This document shows, in pieces, positions 16,941-29,971 of a stretch of DNA of 64,000 nucleotides. The notes under the pieces were generated by a model. That model did no database searches and was not told the origin of the DNA. It saw only the letters and a program-made list of their open reading frames with translations. The DNA comes from Straminergon stramineum (Eukaryota > Streptophyta > Bryopsida > Hypnales > Calliergonaceae): the NCBI GenBank assembly GCA_963920665.1, contig OY987267.1, forward strand, positions 23,870,001 to 23,934,000, given 5' to 3'. Position numbers and translations under genes: made by a program. Within the stretch, counting starts at the first letter, position 1. Each line of letters opens with the position of its first letter.

Positions 16941-18754
16941 ATTAATATACATTCAATTCTTGTTACTTAAAGATATTTTATTAACTTGCAAGATTTGCAG
17001 GTGAATATTTCCTATGCACCTACATACCTACACAATTGAATTTTCAAAATTCTTCACCTGTCCAATGTTTTCTAATAAATTATCATGTAAAATCAAGAAA
17101 TTTCACTAAAAAAATTATCAAAAATGTATTTTAGAATTATTTTGAAAATGCATATCTCTATCAATTAACTCCTAAATTCAAGATTTTCTTAATATATGAT
17201 TCCAAAAAAGACTTTTATTTTTTCTTCTAAGTGTTTTGTGCATCATTTATTGGTAAAAATATACTATAGTAATCTTTTGTTGAAAAATGGCTTGAAATTT
17301 GCAAGTATTGAAAATTGAAAAGTAATTACATGTTATTTACTCATTATTGACTAAAACTCAACAACATGTGAAGGGTGTCTAGTGCCCTAAAACTTCTTCA
17401 ATCGTTTAATAGTATGATTCCTATTGTCCAAATTATAACAAAAATTCAAAATTTGAAGGGGAATTCCATGACCTTTTTTTTCGTAAATTCCACAATACAC
17501 TCTAGTGGGAATTACAATGTCCACTCTCACATTTGACCTCAACCAACTAATTTAAGGAGGGTAACCACCAACCACCACTTTTTGCTACTGTATCTAATTA
17601 CTATTATTAGATTGGTCCAGTTTTCATTTTGTCTTATTGGCAAGTGAAAGGAGGATCCCATGCACCAAAGCACACAACATTTGGATATCATTGGCAACAA
17701 TTATGAAAAGTCTATTTATTTATTTTTTGGTATGTGTTCTAAAATCATTTCTTCGAAATGTGTACATATAGAATTTAGAGATGTACTCAATGTGATGATG
17801 GTGGATTTAGGGAGAGAGTGATTTTGGATGTACCCACCTTCCTATTCATGTATGGGAACTTGGGAAGGTGGGTACACCCAAAATCGTTCCCTCGAAACTA
17901 AATCCTAATCCTACTACTGGTGTAATAATTGACATAAGCTTCTCAGCAAACCTTTTTTTTGGGAACCATACGGCCAAATTGCTCCATCACAAACTAATTG
18001 TCTACTTTTTGCTAGATAAAAGTAATTTTTTTTGTCAGAAAATTTTCATTATTCTTTAAAATGTGGATGAAGTCGCCAAATTTGGATGAAAAAGTACATG
18101 AATATTATTGAAAAGTATATTTTGATCCATAGAATGGATGCATGTAGAAATACAATGCTTCACCAAATTTTAAGTGATTGCCATCTTGGCACTTTCTCAA
18201 AAAGTGAAAAAAAGGCTGCTTCTCAATCGTTTGGCCTGAAACGACCGACTTCTGAGCTCGGGAGGAGCGTTTTTTAGCCTCTTGCAGGACAACCAACTGG
18301 AAGGGAGGAAATTCCTCAATCAAGAGAGAGCTATGGTGCAGGTGAATTGAATTGAATTAAGTTTGGAAGACTGGTAGTGATAATTGGAAAGCTTCCGAAA
18401 CAAGTATATATCCCACCTATCTATATTTTTCGCAGCCTAGAGTTTGTCCGGACAAGATCGAATTGAAAGAGTAGCTGGTGTATCAACAACCTAATCATGT
18501 CTCAACTCTCAACGATCGATATGCGTAAGTGTGGGAGTCGGAATCTGCTGCAGGAATTGCAATCAAACAATTACTCAGATGCTCCAGCAGAGACTCCTCG
18601 CTACCGAACCTAGTTACGTACCGCCTGGGTGGTCAAGAAGATTCTTTCATTTGGATTGGACAGACCAGCCGGCCTTTCGTTTCAATTTCTCATATAAGAT
18701 TTGCAGTGTGAGACACCCCTGTCAATACATCCTCAGGATCGCGTCTGGGGCTCT
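16941..18754. other. Gene-free stretch before the RmlB relic
   Basis: Besides the hairpin at 17804 only short unconvincing frames are present. Base composition rises from about 18200 toward the pseudogene. Confidence 0.4.
17804..17904. repeat. Long imperfect hairpin (arms about 40 bp)
   Basis: GATTTAGGGAGAGAGTGATT and the following GGATGTACCCACCTTCC pair with GGAAGGTGGGTACACCC and AAAATCGTTCCCTCGAAACT. The loop is about 18 bases. Confidence 0.6.
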
Positions 18755-19741
18755 CTAGAGCGTGCCGAGCCGCTCGCTGCCATAGCCACCGAAGCGCAAG
18801 TACACGCTCCCAGCAGGGGCGATAGTCCAGGAATTATTGCACAATCTTCCGCAGACCAGACTCAAAGGTCGAATCAGCTGGCCTCTAGCCGAGCTCACGC
18901 TCCAGCTTCGACGCATCCCGCGCGTAGCGAAAGTCCTTACCATAGGCGATCTGCGAGATGGGTGATGAGGTTTTCGCGAGGCCCGATCACGGAATCCGGC
19001 GCCATCTCGTCCACCAGTGTGCGAATCGCCCGAACCACTTTATCAATGTTGGTTCGCTCGTTGTTGCCTCCGATGTTGTATATGTACTTTGCTCTCGCCA
19101 ACCACGCCCCTTTCGGCAACCATGATCCACGCAACGGCATGATCTTCCACGTACTGCCAGTCGCGGAATTTCAAGCCTTGGCCACAGACGGGCAACTGCT
19201 TGCCCTGAAGAGCGTTGAGCGTGACAAGTGGAATCAGCTTCTCCGGGACCGCAATTGTTGGAGCAGTTGGTGACGACAGTCCACAAGTCGTCGGTCTCAT
19301 GCAAAGCGCGCACCTCGTCAGTCGAGACGTGATGGAAGCGGAACGTGGCGCGACGCGCAGGCGAGAGTCCTTGCCAGTAGCCCAGAGCCACCTGCAGGAG
19401 TGTGAAAGTGCCCACCACATTGATCTGCACAAACTCGCCTGGATCATCGATCGACTGATCCACGTGACTCTCGGCCGCCCGGTTTATGATCATATCTGGC
19501 TCGAATGCTGCAACGATGACTTGCATTCGTGTCTGGTCGCCTGCTCGAAACGACATCGGGGATGTTCCGCAATGGGTGCAGTAAGTCGGGATTATCCGCA
19601 TATGTGAGCTTGTCCACAACTAGAACCTCATGGTGCATGTGTTTCACGCACCAGGTGGCAGGCCACTGCCGAGCCAATAAATCCAGTCCCACCAGTCACG
19701 AGAAATCTTTTTTTCACGTGTCCTTCCGCACCTTGTTCCAT
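18755..19741 (-). pseudogene. rmlB: Decayed bacterial-type dTDP-glucose 4,6-dehydratase (RmlB) gene
   Basis: RmlB converts dTDP-glucose to the 4-keto-6-deoxy sugar in dTDP-rhamnose synthesis. On the minus strand the copy starts at an ATG (19741) and reaches the family C-terminus. Recognisable blocks in order are the Rossmann motif [78 protein letters not shown] and [13 protein letters not shown]. They fall in three frames, so at least four frameshifts and several stops are present. Between STDEV and VTNCSNN about 45 residues are missing, which removes the catalytic YxxxK region. The sequence resembles bacterial RmlB (for example HHVSTDEV and YVEDHA) more than the plant rhamnose synthase RHM. 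No introns are visible. A functional parent elsewhere in the genome is possible. Confidence 0.85.
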
Positions 19742-20361
19742 TGTCACTCCCAGATCGAGCTACGAATTGACAAGCTGGTGACAACGGAGGTTAACAGAAT
19801 TGTCAAAACTTTCCAACAATGTCATCGGAGTCAAACATCAATTTGCTTGAATCAAAACTAGTTTCGATTCGATTGATCAAATGCGCAAGGCTGTGACTTC
19901 GAACAAGGAGACTGGCAGTCAGGTCGGAGTGCTGCATCATTGGGAAGCTTGGAAGTGCATAGAGCTCTCCTCCACTCATGCATGTGCTCGATCACCACTA
20001 TTTATATAGTTCGGTGGCATGCTCAGAAATACTCGGACAGTTTCAGGACTTCTTTAATTACATTCTTAATCACAGTAAGGTTGAGCCGTGTACAGCTCAA
20101 ACTGTCTAAATGACTATGAATTCTGGATTTTCTTCAAAAGAACTTGTATCCACCAGCTACACAAGTGTTGTTGCCAACCTTTGCCACAATAACATACCTT
20201 CAACAAATAAATGGAAGTGGCCATATGGTAGCTTGTGAATCGTGCATGGCAATCTGTGCCAGCATATGCACATAATTACGTACTACATCAACTGGCATCT
20301 CTTCCAGGAATGATGTGCCAGCTCCAAGGCTTACGATTGGAAAAAATGTGCATCTCCAATT
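19742..20361. other. Region upstream of the RmlB relic
   Basis: Mixed-composition DNA with no supported gene; it may hold the former promoter of the pseudogene. Confidence 0.35.
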
Positions 20362-20646
20362 ATGGTCAATTTCATTAAAATGGCAGTGTTCCAGTAAATT
20401 GGCGGTCCATTTCACTACTTTGGCATGATCTGAAATCTATATCAGTCCTAGATGTCTAAAATATAGATACGTCGTAGATAGTTTAGATTGCGCGGTCTGA
20501 AATCTATAGTGTTTCTAGATTTAGGATATCTATAAGAGTGCTACATGATCAAAATCTATGACACTCTTAGATGTTCCTTTTACAGTTCAGACTGCGCGGT
20601 CTGAAAAATGGCATTTGAATACCGCCATTTTAATGAAATTGACCAT
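20362..20646. mobile_element. GTCAATTTCATTAAAATGG-ended inverted-repeat element (285 bp)
   Basis: The ends ATGGTCAATTTCATTAAAAT and ATTTTAATGAAATTGACCAT are inverted. The interior has repeated 'tagatttagaca' words and GCGCGGTCTG palindrome halves. The copy at 52389-52716 is homologous in the opposite orientation. Confidence 0.75.
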
Positions 20647-21700
20647 TATTGGTTTTCAGACCGTCTTAATATCAAATGAACGTAACACAATGTGCAAGCT
20701 CGTGCACAATAACAAGGAAACACTTCGCGATTACCGCCCTAAATTCGCTAATCCGTCGAAACAGAAATTCCTTTCAATTCAAACTCCGTCAAGAGAGCAA
20801 TTTTAAACGACCTAGAAATATGTGTAACTTCACTGGAAAACATACTTAAAACTTTTTGTAGTCTGATCAGTGATCATCCGATTCCAACTTCAGGACTAAT
20901 TTCCTGTTCCTGTTTCTTCAAATAGCGAAAAGCAATGAATACTTGAACTTCAACATTACAGTAATTGTACAATACGATGATGGTTAGCGATGTGAAGTGA
21001 GATTGATTTGGCTTTGCTCCGCAGGCCGACTCTTGGCACTCCAGGCCTTCTCTCACGCATTAAGACAACGCCTGATCTAGAGTATAGTACAAGAGCATGT
21101 GCAAGACTCTCGTGCTATCCCAATATATGCCTGAATTGAAGCAATTCCATTGCTCCAATTATAAGACAGTCAAAGTTCTGCACAAAGCTGTAAAAATTAG
21201 GACTGAATGACATTGATTTTGCTTTGAAAAGTGTCCATGTTGTGATTATCCTAGAGCTGATACTACGAAATTGATGCATTGATAGAAGTTTGATTAACGA
21301 AAAGGGACCTCTTTATATAGGGGCAGAGCACGTTATATATTGAAGAGCCAAAAATTAAGACACGTATTTAACTGCAAAAAACTGCAAAAACTAAATGATG
21401 TAGATTTAGCTTTCAATGCCTGGAGATGTACCAATACTTACAAAATTTTGTGAAACATGAAAGGAAATTGAAAGAAGAGTAAGAAGTTAGTGGCTAATGG
21501 AGATCATTGAGTCCTCTACAAGAATAATGGACAAGTTATGTAAGCCTGAAAGAAAGTTATGTACACGTGTGTAGAAATGTTGCACAAAGATACTCTTAAA
21601 CCATTATTGGATTCAAGATGTAATAGACTTGAAAGAAGGTGTGGCTACATAGTGATTTGGTACATGTTACTTGTGTGAAAGCAAAAGAATTAACTATAAG

Positions 21701-21841
21701 TATAGTGAATTTCATTAAAATGGCAGTATTATGGTAAAATGGCGCAAAATATGTTAGAAATTGCACTACATTCCATTAAAATGGCATGAAATATGTCATA
21801 AACAGTGGAATAATACTGCCATTTTAATGAAATTCACCATA
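21701..21841. mobile_element. Small member of the same inverted-repeat family (141 bp)
   Basis: AGTGAATTTCATTAAAATGG at the left is inverted at the right as CCATTTTAATGAAATTCACC. The interior AAAATATGTTAGAAATTGCA is shared with the copy at 53083. Flanking ATAAGTAT and ATAAGTTT may be a diverged 8-bp duplication. Confidence 0.7.
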
Positions 21842-22747
21842 AGTTTGAACTACTCTCAAAGATATTCATGCCTCATTGTTGAATAGTGTAATAAGTACAT
21901 AATATCATGTCCAGTGTTCAAGGGACTCATGTCATTGTGTCATCGATAAGTCATGAGACAATTATAACCTATATTCTTTGTTAGTTGGGATAAGATTATA
22001 ACCCCTATATCAACTAAAAAAAATCCAAACATTCTTCTTTGCTTGGAACAACTTGACAAGAATTTGTGTTTCATTCAACTCCAGATTCATTTATTTGGTT
22101 GAAGAGCATTATTGTCCTCTAACAAGGGACATACTCAAATCTTATTAATTAATTAATCACCTTTGCATATCAAAAATAAATAAATAAAACACATGATTTG
22201 CCCACCCACACCTCCAAAACAAAATAACTTTGATATGGATATGATATGTGGAATATATACAAAATATATATGGGTTTGATATACAGAATATAGAGGTGTT
22301 ACACGGAATACTAATATGGTAGAATATATGAGTAATCTCATATCAATTTTAATCTAGCATGTTTAGAAAAAATATACATGTGGAGGGATAATGAAAAAAA
22401 TATTATAATTCACTCACTTATTAAGTGAAGGGATAAGTAAAGTGAATTCACTCATTAATTATCCCCTTATAAGTGACACCAATAATGCTAGGGTGTGAGC
22501 ATAAAAATGCAAGCATGTGAGCCTTGAGCATATGTAGATGTAGATATCCTACAACCAATGAAGGTGTTTATAATTTAAACACTATAATTTAGGAATCTGT
22601 AACATAGTTACACTATAATCATAGCCCAAATCATAGAATATTTTTTACATATAGCCCCATATAATATAGAGATATAGTCTTCTAGGCTAATGAGGTAGCA
22701 ATACCTATAACCATCCATTTAAGCAATTCAACATAGTTGGAGGCACC

Positions 22748-22793
<46 letters not shown>

Positions 22794-24255
22794 GTGTGTG
22801 TGTGTGTGTGTGTGTGTTTGGTATTAGCAATTGAAAATTATGAATTCAAAAAAAATAAAATGAAACAAGGCATCTAATTTCTATGAATCGTCAGAGTAAA
22901 ACTCCCTAGGGCACCCTAAGCCACACTCTAATAAAATTGCCTTGGTTCTAGCACTAAAATCTAAAAAAAACAGAGCCCACCAACCCCAATTATATATGAG
23001 GATTGTTTCAAGGTACTCTTGGAAACACTTTAAAGGAACTCTACAGTCAAAGTATGGGGACAATAATGGTTATGGGTGTTGCTACCTTAAGCTCAAGTTC
23101 ACAGGCTTACATAATAGCAACCCTCAGTAGAAAGTAAAACAACCTATGTGAGTATGTAAATTAGAATTAGTAGGAGCTCAACCACTCATAGTTCACCTTT
23201 AAGGGACATTGCAAATGCAACGGGCATTTTGAAAGTCAAAACCTAAGTTTTCACATGGTTATTGATTATTAAAAATTTAACTTAATTTAGAAAATGTAGC
23301 TCCAATAATCTACTTTGTATTTCATTATCATATTTTTCAAAATTGTGAAAATTGTAATTTTTGTTACAGATCTTGAAAGTTCAAAATACACCACTTTTGA
23401 ACTTTTTTCTATCAAATTTCTCTTGGTGTAAGCTCAAAGAATACACCAATATCACCATGATGTTTTTCACTATTATTTCAATTTTTAAAAAAATTCATTC
23501 TATTTGAATTATTTTTTCATTACAATGATTTTTATACATAAATTTCTTTAAAAAATCATATAAAATTCAAATTTGAAGTTTTTCATTGTAAGAAAATTAA
23601 GTTAAATTTAGACTTATGTTAATACATATGAAAAATGTCAAAATTTTAAAATGTGTGTTTTAATGTAGAAATCTATTGAAGTTTGACTAATCCTAGACAT
23701 GAAATATCCTTGAATTAAATGTAGAAATTGTGTTTAAAGTAGAATTTTAGACTTCATTTAGGCATAGTAGAATGCCATTTTGCAAAAAACTTTAAGCTAA
23801 GTCTATTTGGAAAATCAAGATAAATTCATCTCCAAAAATTTATTTGAGAGTTATGGTCTACAAAAATAAGTAATAGATAGAATCCACAGAAGATGTTTGA
23901 AAATGACAATGAAAATGTTCTTTCCAAACTTTCTCTCAAATTTGTCTATAACTTTTGATTACAGACTTGGAATCACAAACCTGTTTTGGAGATGAAATCT
24001 AGCTTGAATTTCTATATTATCTAGATTCAAAGTTTTTTGAAAAAAATTATTCTACTATGCTTAACCCGTAAAGGACTAAATTGCGTTTTTGACAACATAG
24101 TGATTTTGGGTAGCTCACTACAAAAGATTTTTTTTTCAAAATTTTCACACAACATGGGGATAAAGTTTTCTTTTAAGACCCAACAATTCTCATCAATTTT
24201 GACCACACACTTAAAAATTTATTGTATGATATGTACTTCTTTTCCTCAATAAGGC
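21842..24255. other. AT-rich gene-free DNA with a dinucleotide tract
   Basis: No coding region is supported. About 22480-22740 has words (GCTAGGGTGTGAGCATAAAA) related to the element at 27125. Confidence 0.5.
22753..22817. repeat. (TA)n then (TG)n microsatellite
   Basis: About 18 TA units run directly into about 13 TG units. Confidence 0.9.
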
Positions 24256-24960
24256 AATTTGGGTAGATTAGAAAAAATCACCTTTTTCAAAAAAATAAAA
24301 TTGAAATTATTTTTCTACATTTGTTTATATATGGAAAGCTTTGAATCATTCTATTTTGATTAATGAGATGAAAGTTATGAGGAGTTATAGTTTGCAAGCA
24401 ACTATTTATGGATTTTCTACTCTAAAATAAACTTTTAAATCTTTTATTTAACTCAATTTTTCATTTTTTGGAAAAATAAAAATAATTGGATGCAAATTGA
24501 TTATTTCAACATTACAACCATTAGGATAGGCATTTTTCAATTCCATAACTAAATTCTTCATAAATTAGTATTTTAAATCATTCTATTTCTTTTTACTTAC
24601 TGATTTTTCCTATATGTTCTATAATCCAAACAATCTGAATTTTTTAAAGCATGTATCCAACTTGCCTTGAAGAATGAATCCAAAGAAGCACCACCATTTT
24701 GGACATTTTTTTAGATAGATGTAACCTTGTGAAGTGTAGTTGCCCTATTTTTTTGGAGGGCCTAAAAAATCATTTAATATGTCAATTCAAATGCTAATAT
24801 CTTTCAATCCATATAGTGGAAACTTCTAGAAAAAAATTCATATCTTTTCAAACTAGCATACTACAAGATCCTATAGGTACATGTGTTCAAAAATATTTTT
24901 TCTTTTCAAATTTGGTACTTATATTAGAAATGACAATTTTTGAACATTTCTGGTGAAAAG
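24256..24960. repeat. Diverged repeat, copy A (partner 47894-49000)
   Basis: GAAGAATGAATCCAAAGAAG, CACCACCATTTTGGACATTT and CCTTGTGAAGTGTAGTTGCC recur in order at 48690-48780. The partner is interrupted by the element at 47960. The nature of the parent repeat is unknown and no coding capacity is seen. Confidence 0.65.
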
Positions 24961-27900
24961 AGTGTTAAGGAACTTTAGGAATTAAATAAGGTCTAATATT
25001 CTACTTTGAACACAATTCTTGTGTTTGACTTAACTATAACTCTATAAGTGGTTGAAATCCTAATAATTCTAATTTACATATCCAAAATGAATTGTTTTAC
25101 ATTGTTGCATTGTAAATGCATATATACTATGTAAAAATATATGTTGACATGTTGAATCAGATGGGCTTTTTAGAGTCTCAAGAAGCTAAAGTAGTGACAC
25201 TTTCTTGAAATTTTACTTTTTTTACCTCTATTAGATAACAATTTGATTCTATTTTTTATTTCCATAGTTAGAGATATTTTAAAACTTTATTTAATATCTA
25301 TGAAGCTGTTAAAACAAAAAGTGATGCTTGTCTTACATTTAGTTTGATTTTTATAGATTAGAATTCCATGTAGGGGATGTAGATAGAGATATGGGGAATA
25401 AAGAATTAGCCAATGGATGAAATGTAGTCCATGTTGCATTTAAGGGCTAAAATCCACTTACTCAAGTAGATGAGGTGGTGACTCTTCTTCTCCTTTTCAT
25501 AGTTTGGTGGGTAGAGATGCTTGTTTGGAGAGCCATAGCATGTTATATTTTGTAAAGTTTCCAGTGAAAATTCATAAGTGTCCTTTACTTCTTCTTATAA
25601 TTTCAAAAACTTATCATTCACTTCATTTGGAGTTTGTAAGAGAAAGTTATCATTAATGGATTGTAAAAGGGATAATTATTATAAAATTTGAAGGCAAGAA
25701 TTTTGAGTGTTCTTAATTGTTCAATGAGAAAATATTTCCTTGAAGATTTTGTATGACTATACATTGAATTGTAAACTTTTAAAAAAGCTAACACTATTAT
25801 AGTTTGAAGTTAGGATACAAAAATTATGGACTAAGAAGTAAAATAGTGATGGGTTGCCTTTGAGTTGAAAAGAGAGAACTTTGACCAGATATATAAATCA
25901 AACAATATCATATTTTGAATTGAAATTTAGAAGGCTTATAGATATTTGTAATAGATTTTTGAAAAGTCTTCACACTCTTAGTTTAGAGTGGGAGAGAAAG
26001 CTAGGGACTTGAAGGTACAGTAGTGAACAATTGCCTTCAAATCGGAGATAGAAAACTATGATTGACTATGAAAGTTGGACAATATGAACTTTTGACTTGA
26101 AATTTGGAAGAGTTATAAACTTTTGCGTTGATTAATCGAAAGTTCTCATAGTCTTTATTTGAAGTTTTGAAAAGAATTTTGCACTCAACTAAGTATTGGA
26201 TACTTCTTCAAAGGACTTACGAGGTTCATAATTATACAACTCTTACTATCTTTATACAACTTTATGGTATTTTATTTGACTTATGTAACTATATGAGGGT
26301 CATAAAAGTATGAATATGATTATGGAGGAATTTTTTCACTTGATTATGGAATCCTTCATATTTTGGACCAATTCTAGTTGCAACAACAAACCCTGATGTT
26401 TTCCCAAGGCAAGCTTTCTTTACCTTACAACATCTTAACATCCCTCTTATATAAAGAGCTTGTATTTTCATCTATTTACATACAATATAAATGGCTTTTG
26501 AAGCTATGTGAGATTGTTGCTAAATATTTTGATTTTTTTGAATTCAATGTTAAATTTTCTTAAACTATATTTTATGGAGCAAAATAAAATCTTTATGTTC
26601 AAGGAGAATGTAGTGTTTAAAGGACATGGAATGTAGTAAAATTATCCAATGTTACTGATTCATGATGAGTTAGGCATAACAAACCCTAGTCTCGCCTCCT
26701 TCTACCTAATACATCCACCTGCCTTTGAGTTATGCTTGAGTATTTATAGCCATACATTGATCAAGCTTGCCAAAGCCACAAAATTAGAGTGTTTTTTTTC
26801 CCTCTCTTCTAGAACTAGCTAAAACTTAAAACTCCTCTATTAATGTTTTCAAGAGATTAATGTGTGTGCTAGTCAAAACTTGTTGAAAAAAACTTGCTTT
26901 GCATGAGAGTTTTCTTAAAGCTACTTCCTTATTGGAATTTTTTGGTACATGTTGCACAATTTGAAATGTTATGAATTTTTTGGAACATGTGGTCAATTCT
27001 ACTATAAAAAAATAAAAAAATAAGTTCAAGCAAAAAATGACATTAACTTGTGCAAAAGCCTCCTCAAAATAAGAGCTATTCAGAATTTGGATGCCCCCCT
27101 AAAAATATTTTTTCCAACTTCAAATACTACAATGATGCTAGTATGCGAGCCTAAGAATGTGAGCTTGTGAGCCTAAGAATGCGAGCTTGTGAGCCTAAGA
27201 ATGCAAGCTTGTGAGCATTGAATTTACATTACAAGCACTTATAATATGGGTATCACACACTATAGAAGGTGTATATATCATGAACACCTATAATATGGGT
27301 ATTTGTAATATATATACCCTATAATCATAGACGGTTTCTACAGTAAATATACCTATAACATAGGTTTGTAGTATTATAGGCTCATAGGCTCACACTCCTA
27401 TGCTCACATAATAGCAATTCTCCTAGATTATACAATAAGATTTGATTCATCATTTGTTGGGAGGCATTTGCCATCAAAATCATCCCATTTTGAGTGTTTT
27501 TTGTGAAACATAGTCAAAGAACTTTAGGGGTTAACCCCTCACCACTCAAGGGGACCAAAAGTGTCCTCAGGTCAAATTCAAAGTGCTGTAATTTTTGCAT
27601 CCGATGTCCAAATTCAATAAAACTTGTTGGAAAATTTTCACTCTTTCTTCTAGTTTGAGTGGTAAAATTTTCAAATCAATCCAAGGTTTCCTGAATTTTT
27701 GGAAACCAATCGAAGTTCACAAGTTCAATTTGAGTTCAACAAAGTGCATTTGGTGGCTACAACTTCGGGGGCTTGTATCTCCTTCATCCAAAGTTTGTTT
27801 TCAATAAAATTTGTTGGGTTATGTTCCCCTTGAAGTCTAGTTATCGTGGTAGAATTTTCATGTCAATTCAGGTTGTTCTAAATGTCTAGGAGCAATTCAA

Positions 27901-29971
27901 AATTCAAAATCCCAACATTTTTGGATTACAGTGAACTTTGGCAACTGGTTTCTTCTTCATACAATGTTCGATTCCAATAATTTTTTTGGAAAAGTTGTGC
28001 ATACTAGTCTAATTTATGTGTAGAAAATTTCATATCAATCCCAACAGTTATGAGTGACTGAGAAGCATTTCATTGGAAGGAGGTTCAGTTTTTGATGTAT
28101 TTTTTGCAACTTTTCTTGCTAGTTTTTGACATTTCAAAGTCACTATGCACTCAAAAGACAGACCACTTCCTGCTCAATTAATTAGCCCCTTCCTAAAAAA
28201 TTAGTAGCCATTGATTGTTTTTGAAAAAAAATAAAAACACCTCCTTCCCTGCCGTTGATCCTGATATGAATATTATGATACTGTACATAGATCGTATGTA
28301 TATGTATATGGAAAATGGATGCGGATTATCCCATATCGATTGTCAAATGACTTTGTTTTCAAAAATACAAAAGTGAGGGGGGGGGTATTGTTTCTTCTCA
28401 CGAGAGGGGGGGCTGTTGAATCTAATTTTAATTGCCTCAGATAACCTTCCTCACTATCCACTCAAAAGACAACCTTACTATTCGTACTATATGTACTCAC
28501 TATGTAGACACAAAGAGTCAATTGAATAGAATTTTTTTTTCATCAATGTGTTTTTATGCTGATTTTGAATCACTTTATAGTTTCAAGTTTCTCCGTTCGA
28601 GTAGATTTAGAAACCAAATTTCGCCTCCAACTGTATTTTTAGGAAAAATTCAGCATCCTTTTTCAACACTAAAACATTATAATCTTGCAATCTATGCGGT
28701 CAAATGGCACCAAATTTGGTGCATGTGATCTGCAACAAGTGCACTACAAGATTGTACGGTTGAGATCTCTATAACTCAGTGAAAATTATATCTATAACAC
28801 TTCAAAAGAAATGATGTTTTGGAACCTGTTCAAGCCTTGGGCGGTGAGGGGTTAAACCCTTAGTGCTCTAACTTCTAATTTTTTGGATGATGAACAAATT
28901 GAAACTCATATTTCTTTCTCAATACTACTTGGATGAAAGTCATCATAATTTTTGTAGATATATCATTAAGTTGTTGTCCTATTTAATGGTTGAATTTGGT
29001 GTTATTAGAATAGATATCTTTCTATAATTATAAATGTGGAAGTATTTTAAGGGATTGACCTAGCCAAAATTACTTTGAATCTAGTTCAAAACTAGTTTTG
29101 TAAAGAAGTCTTAGATTTAAATAACACAAAAATTTCAAAAAATCACCATGTCAAGAGAAACTCATTTCAAATCCATTCCAACAAATTTTACTTAAAAAAA
29201 TCATAATATTTTGCTTGTGCTCAAATTTAGAAGAAATATTGAATTAATTTTTTTCAAATTTATAGAAAAAATTGGTGATAGCATTGGTGAATCTTAACAT
29301 TTTAGATTTCATCATATAGATGGAATCTAAAATTCAAAATCTAAAAGTTTTATTTGAATATCAATTCCGAAATACTCTTCCAAATGGTGCTTTAACCCTT
29401 AAAGTCCCAATATCCCTAGATTGGATGAAAATGAATTTTGGGCAAGTTTCTATGATTTCAATTTTCATTGAAACTTTTTGAAAATTCTCATAAGATAGAA
29501 AAACTTATTAGCTTTATGGAAATATAATTTTCATTTCATTTCAATCGGTTCCTAAGAGAAAAAGTTGTTTGACAATAACCTTGAAATGGGAGAAAACGGG
29601 CAACAAAAAAATCCCAAAAAATTACAAATAAGATTTTTTAATATTTTTCTTTATATATTATATTTTTGTCTAAATGAGAAGATTTGATTCATTCCATTTA
29701 GGTTGGTGATGTGAAAGTTATGGAGCTTCTTGTTTTGCAGGCAATCACAACAACTACTTGAAAGTAATATTATCTTTCCTTTTGAATGCTAGTATCTTTC
29801 AATTGGTATAGTCAAAAATCACAAAAAATTTACAATGTGATCTAAGACAAATGTAGAACAAGATCTTGCACTCACATTCTATTTTTTCTTTATCTATCTT
29901 TCTAATTTTGTAGGTGAATGTAGTAGAAGTAGCAATTTTGAGTGTTTTTTGATAGAAAGATGGCATAGGTA
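24961..29971. other. AT-rich gene-free DNA
   Basis: No gene is supported. Words such as 'aggaactttaggggttaa' recur near 24965, 27515 and 48975, suggesting old repeats of the same family. Homopolymer G runs lie at 28377-28385 and 28406-28412. Confidence 0.5.
27125..27420. mobile_element. Inverted-repeat element with a 22-bp tandem repeat at one end
   Basis: The left end GATGCTAGTATGCGAGCCTA and the right end (inverse of TTGCTATTATGTGAGCATAG) pair over about 45 bp. Three tandem 22-bp units (GAGCCTAAGAATGCGAGCTT plus GT) fill 27147-27212. Confidence 0.55.
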
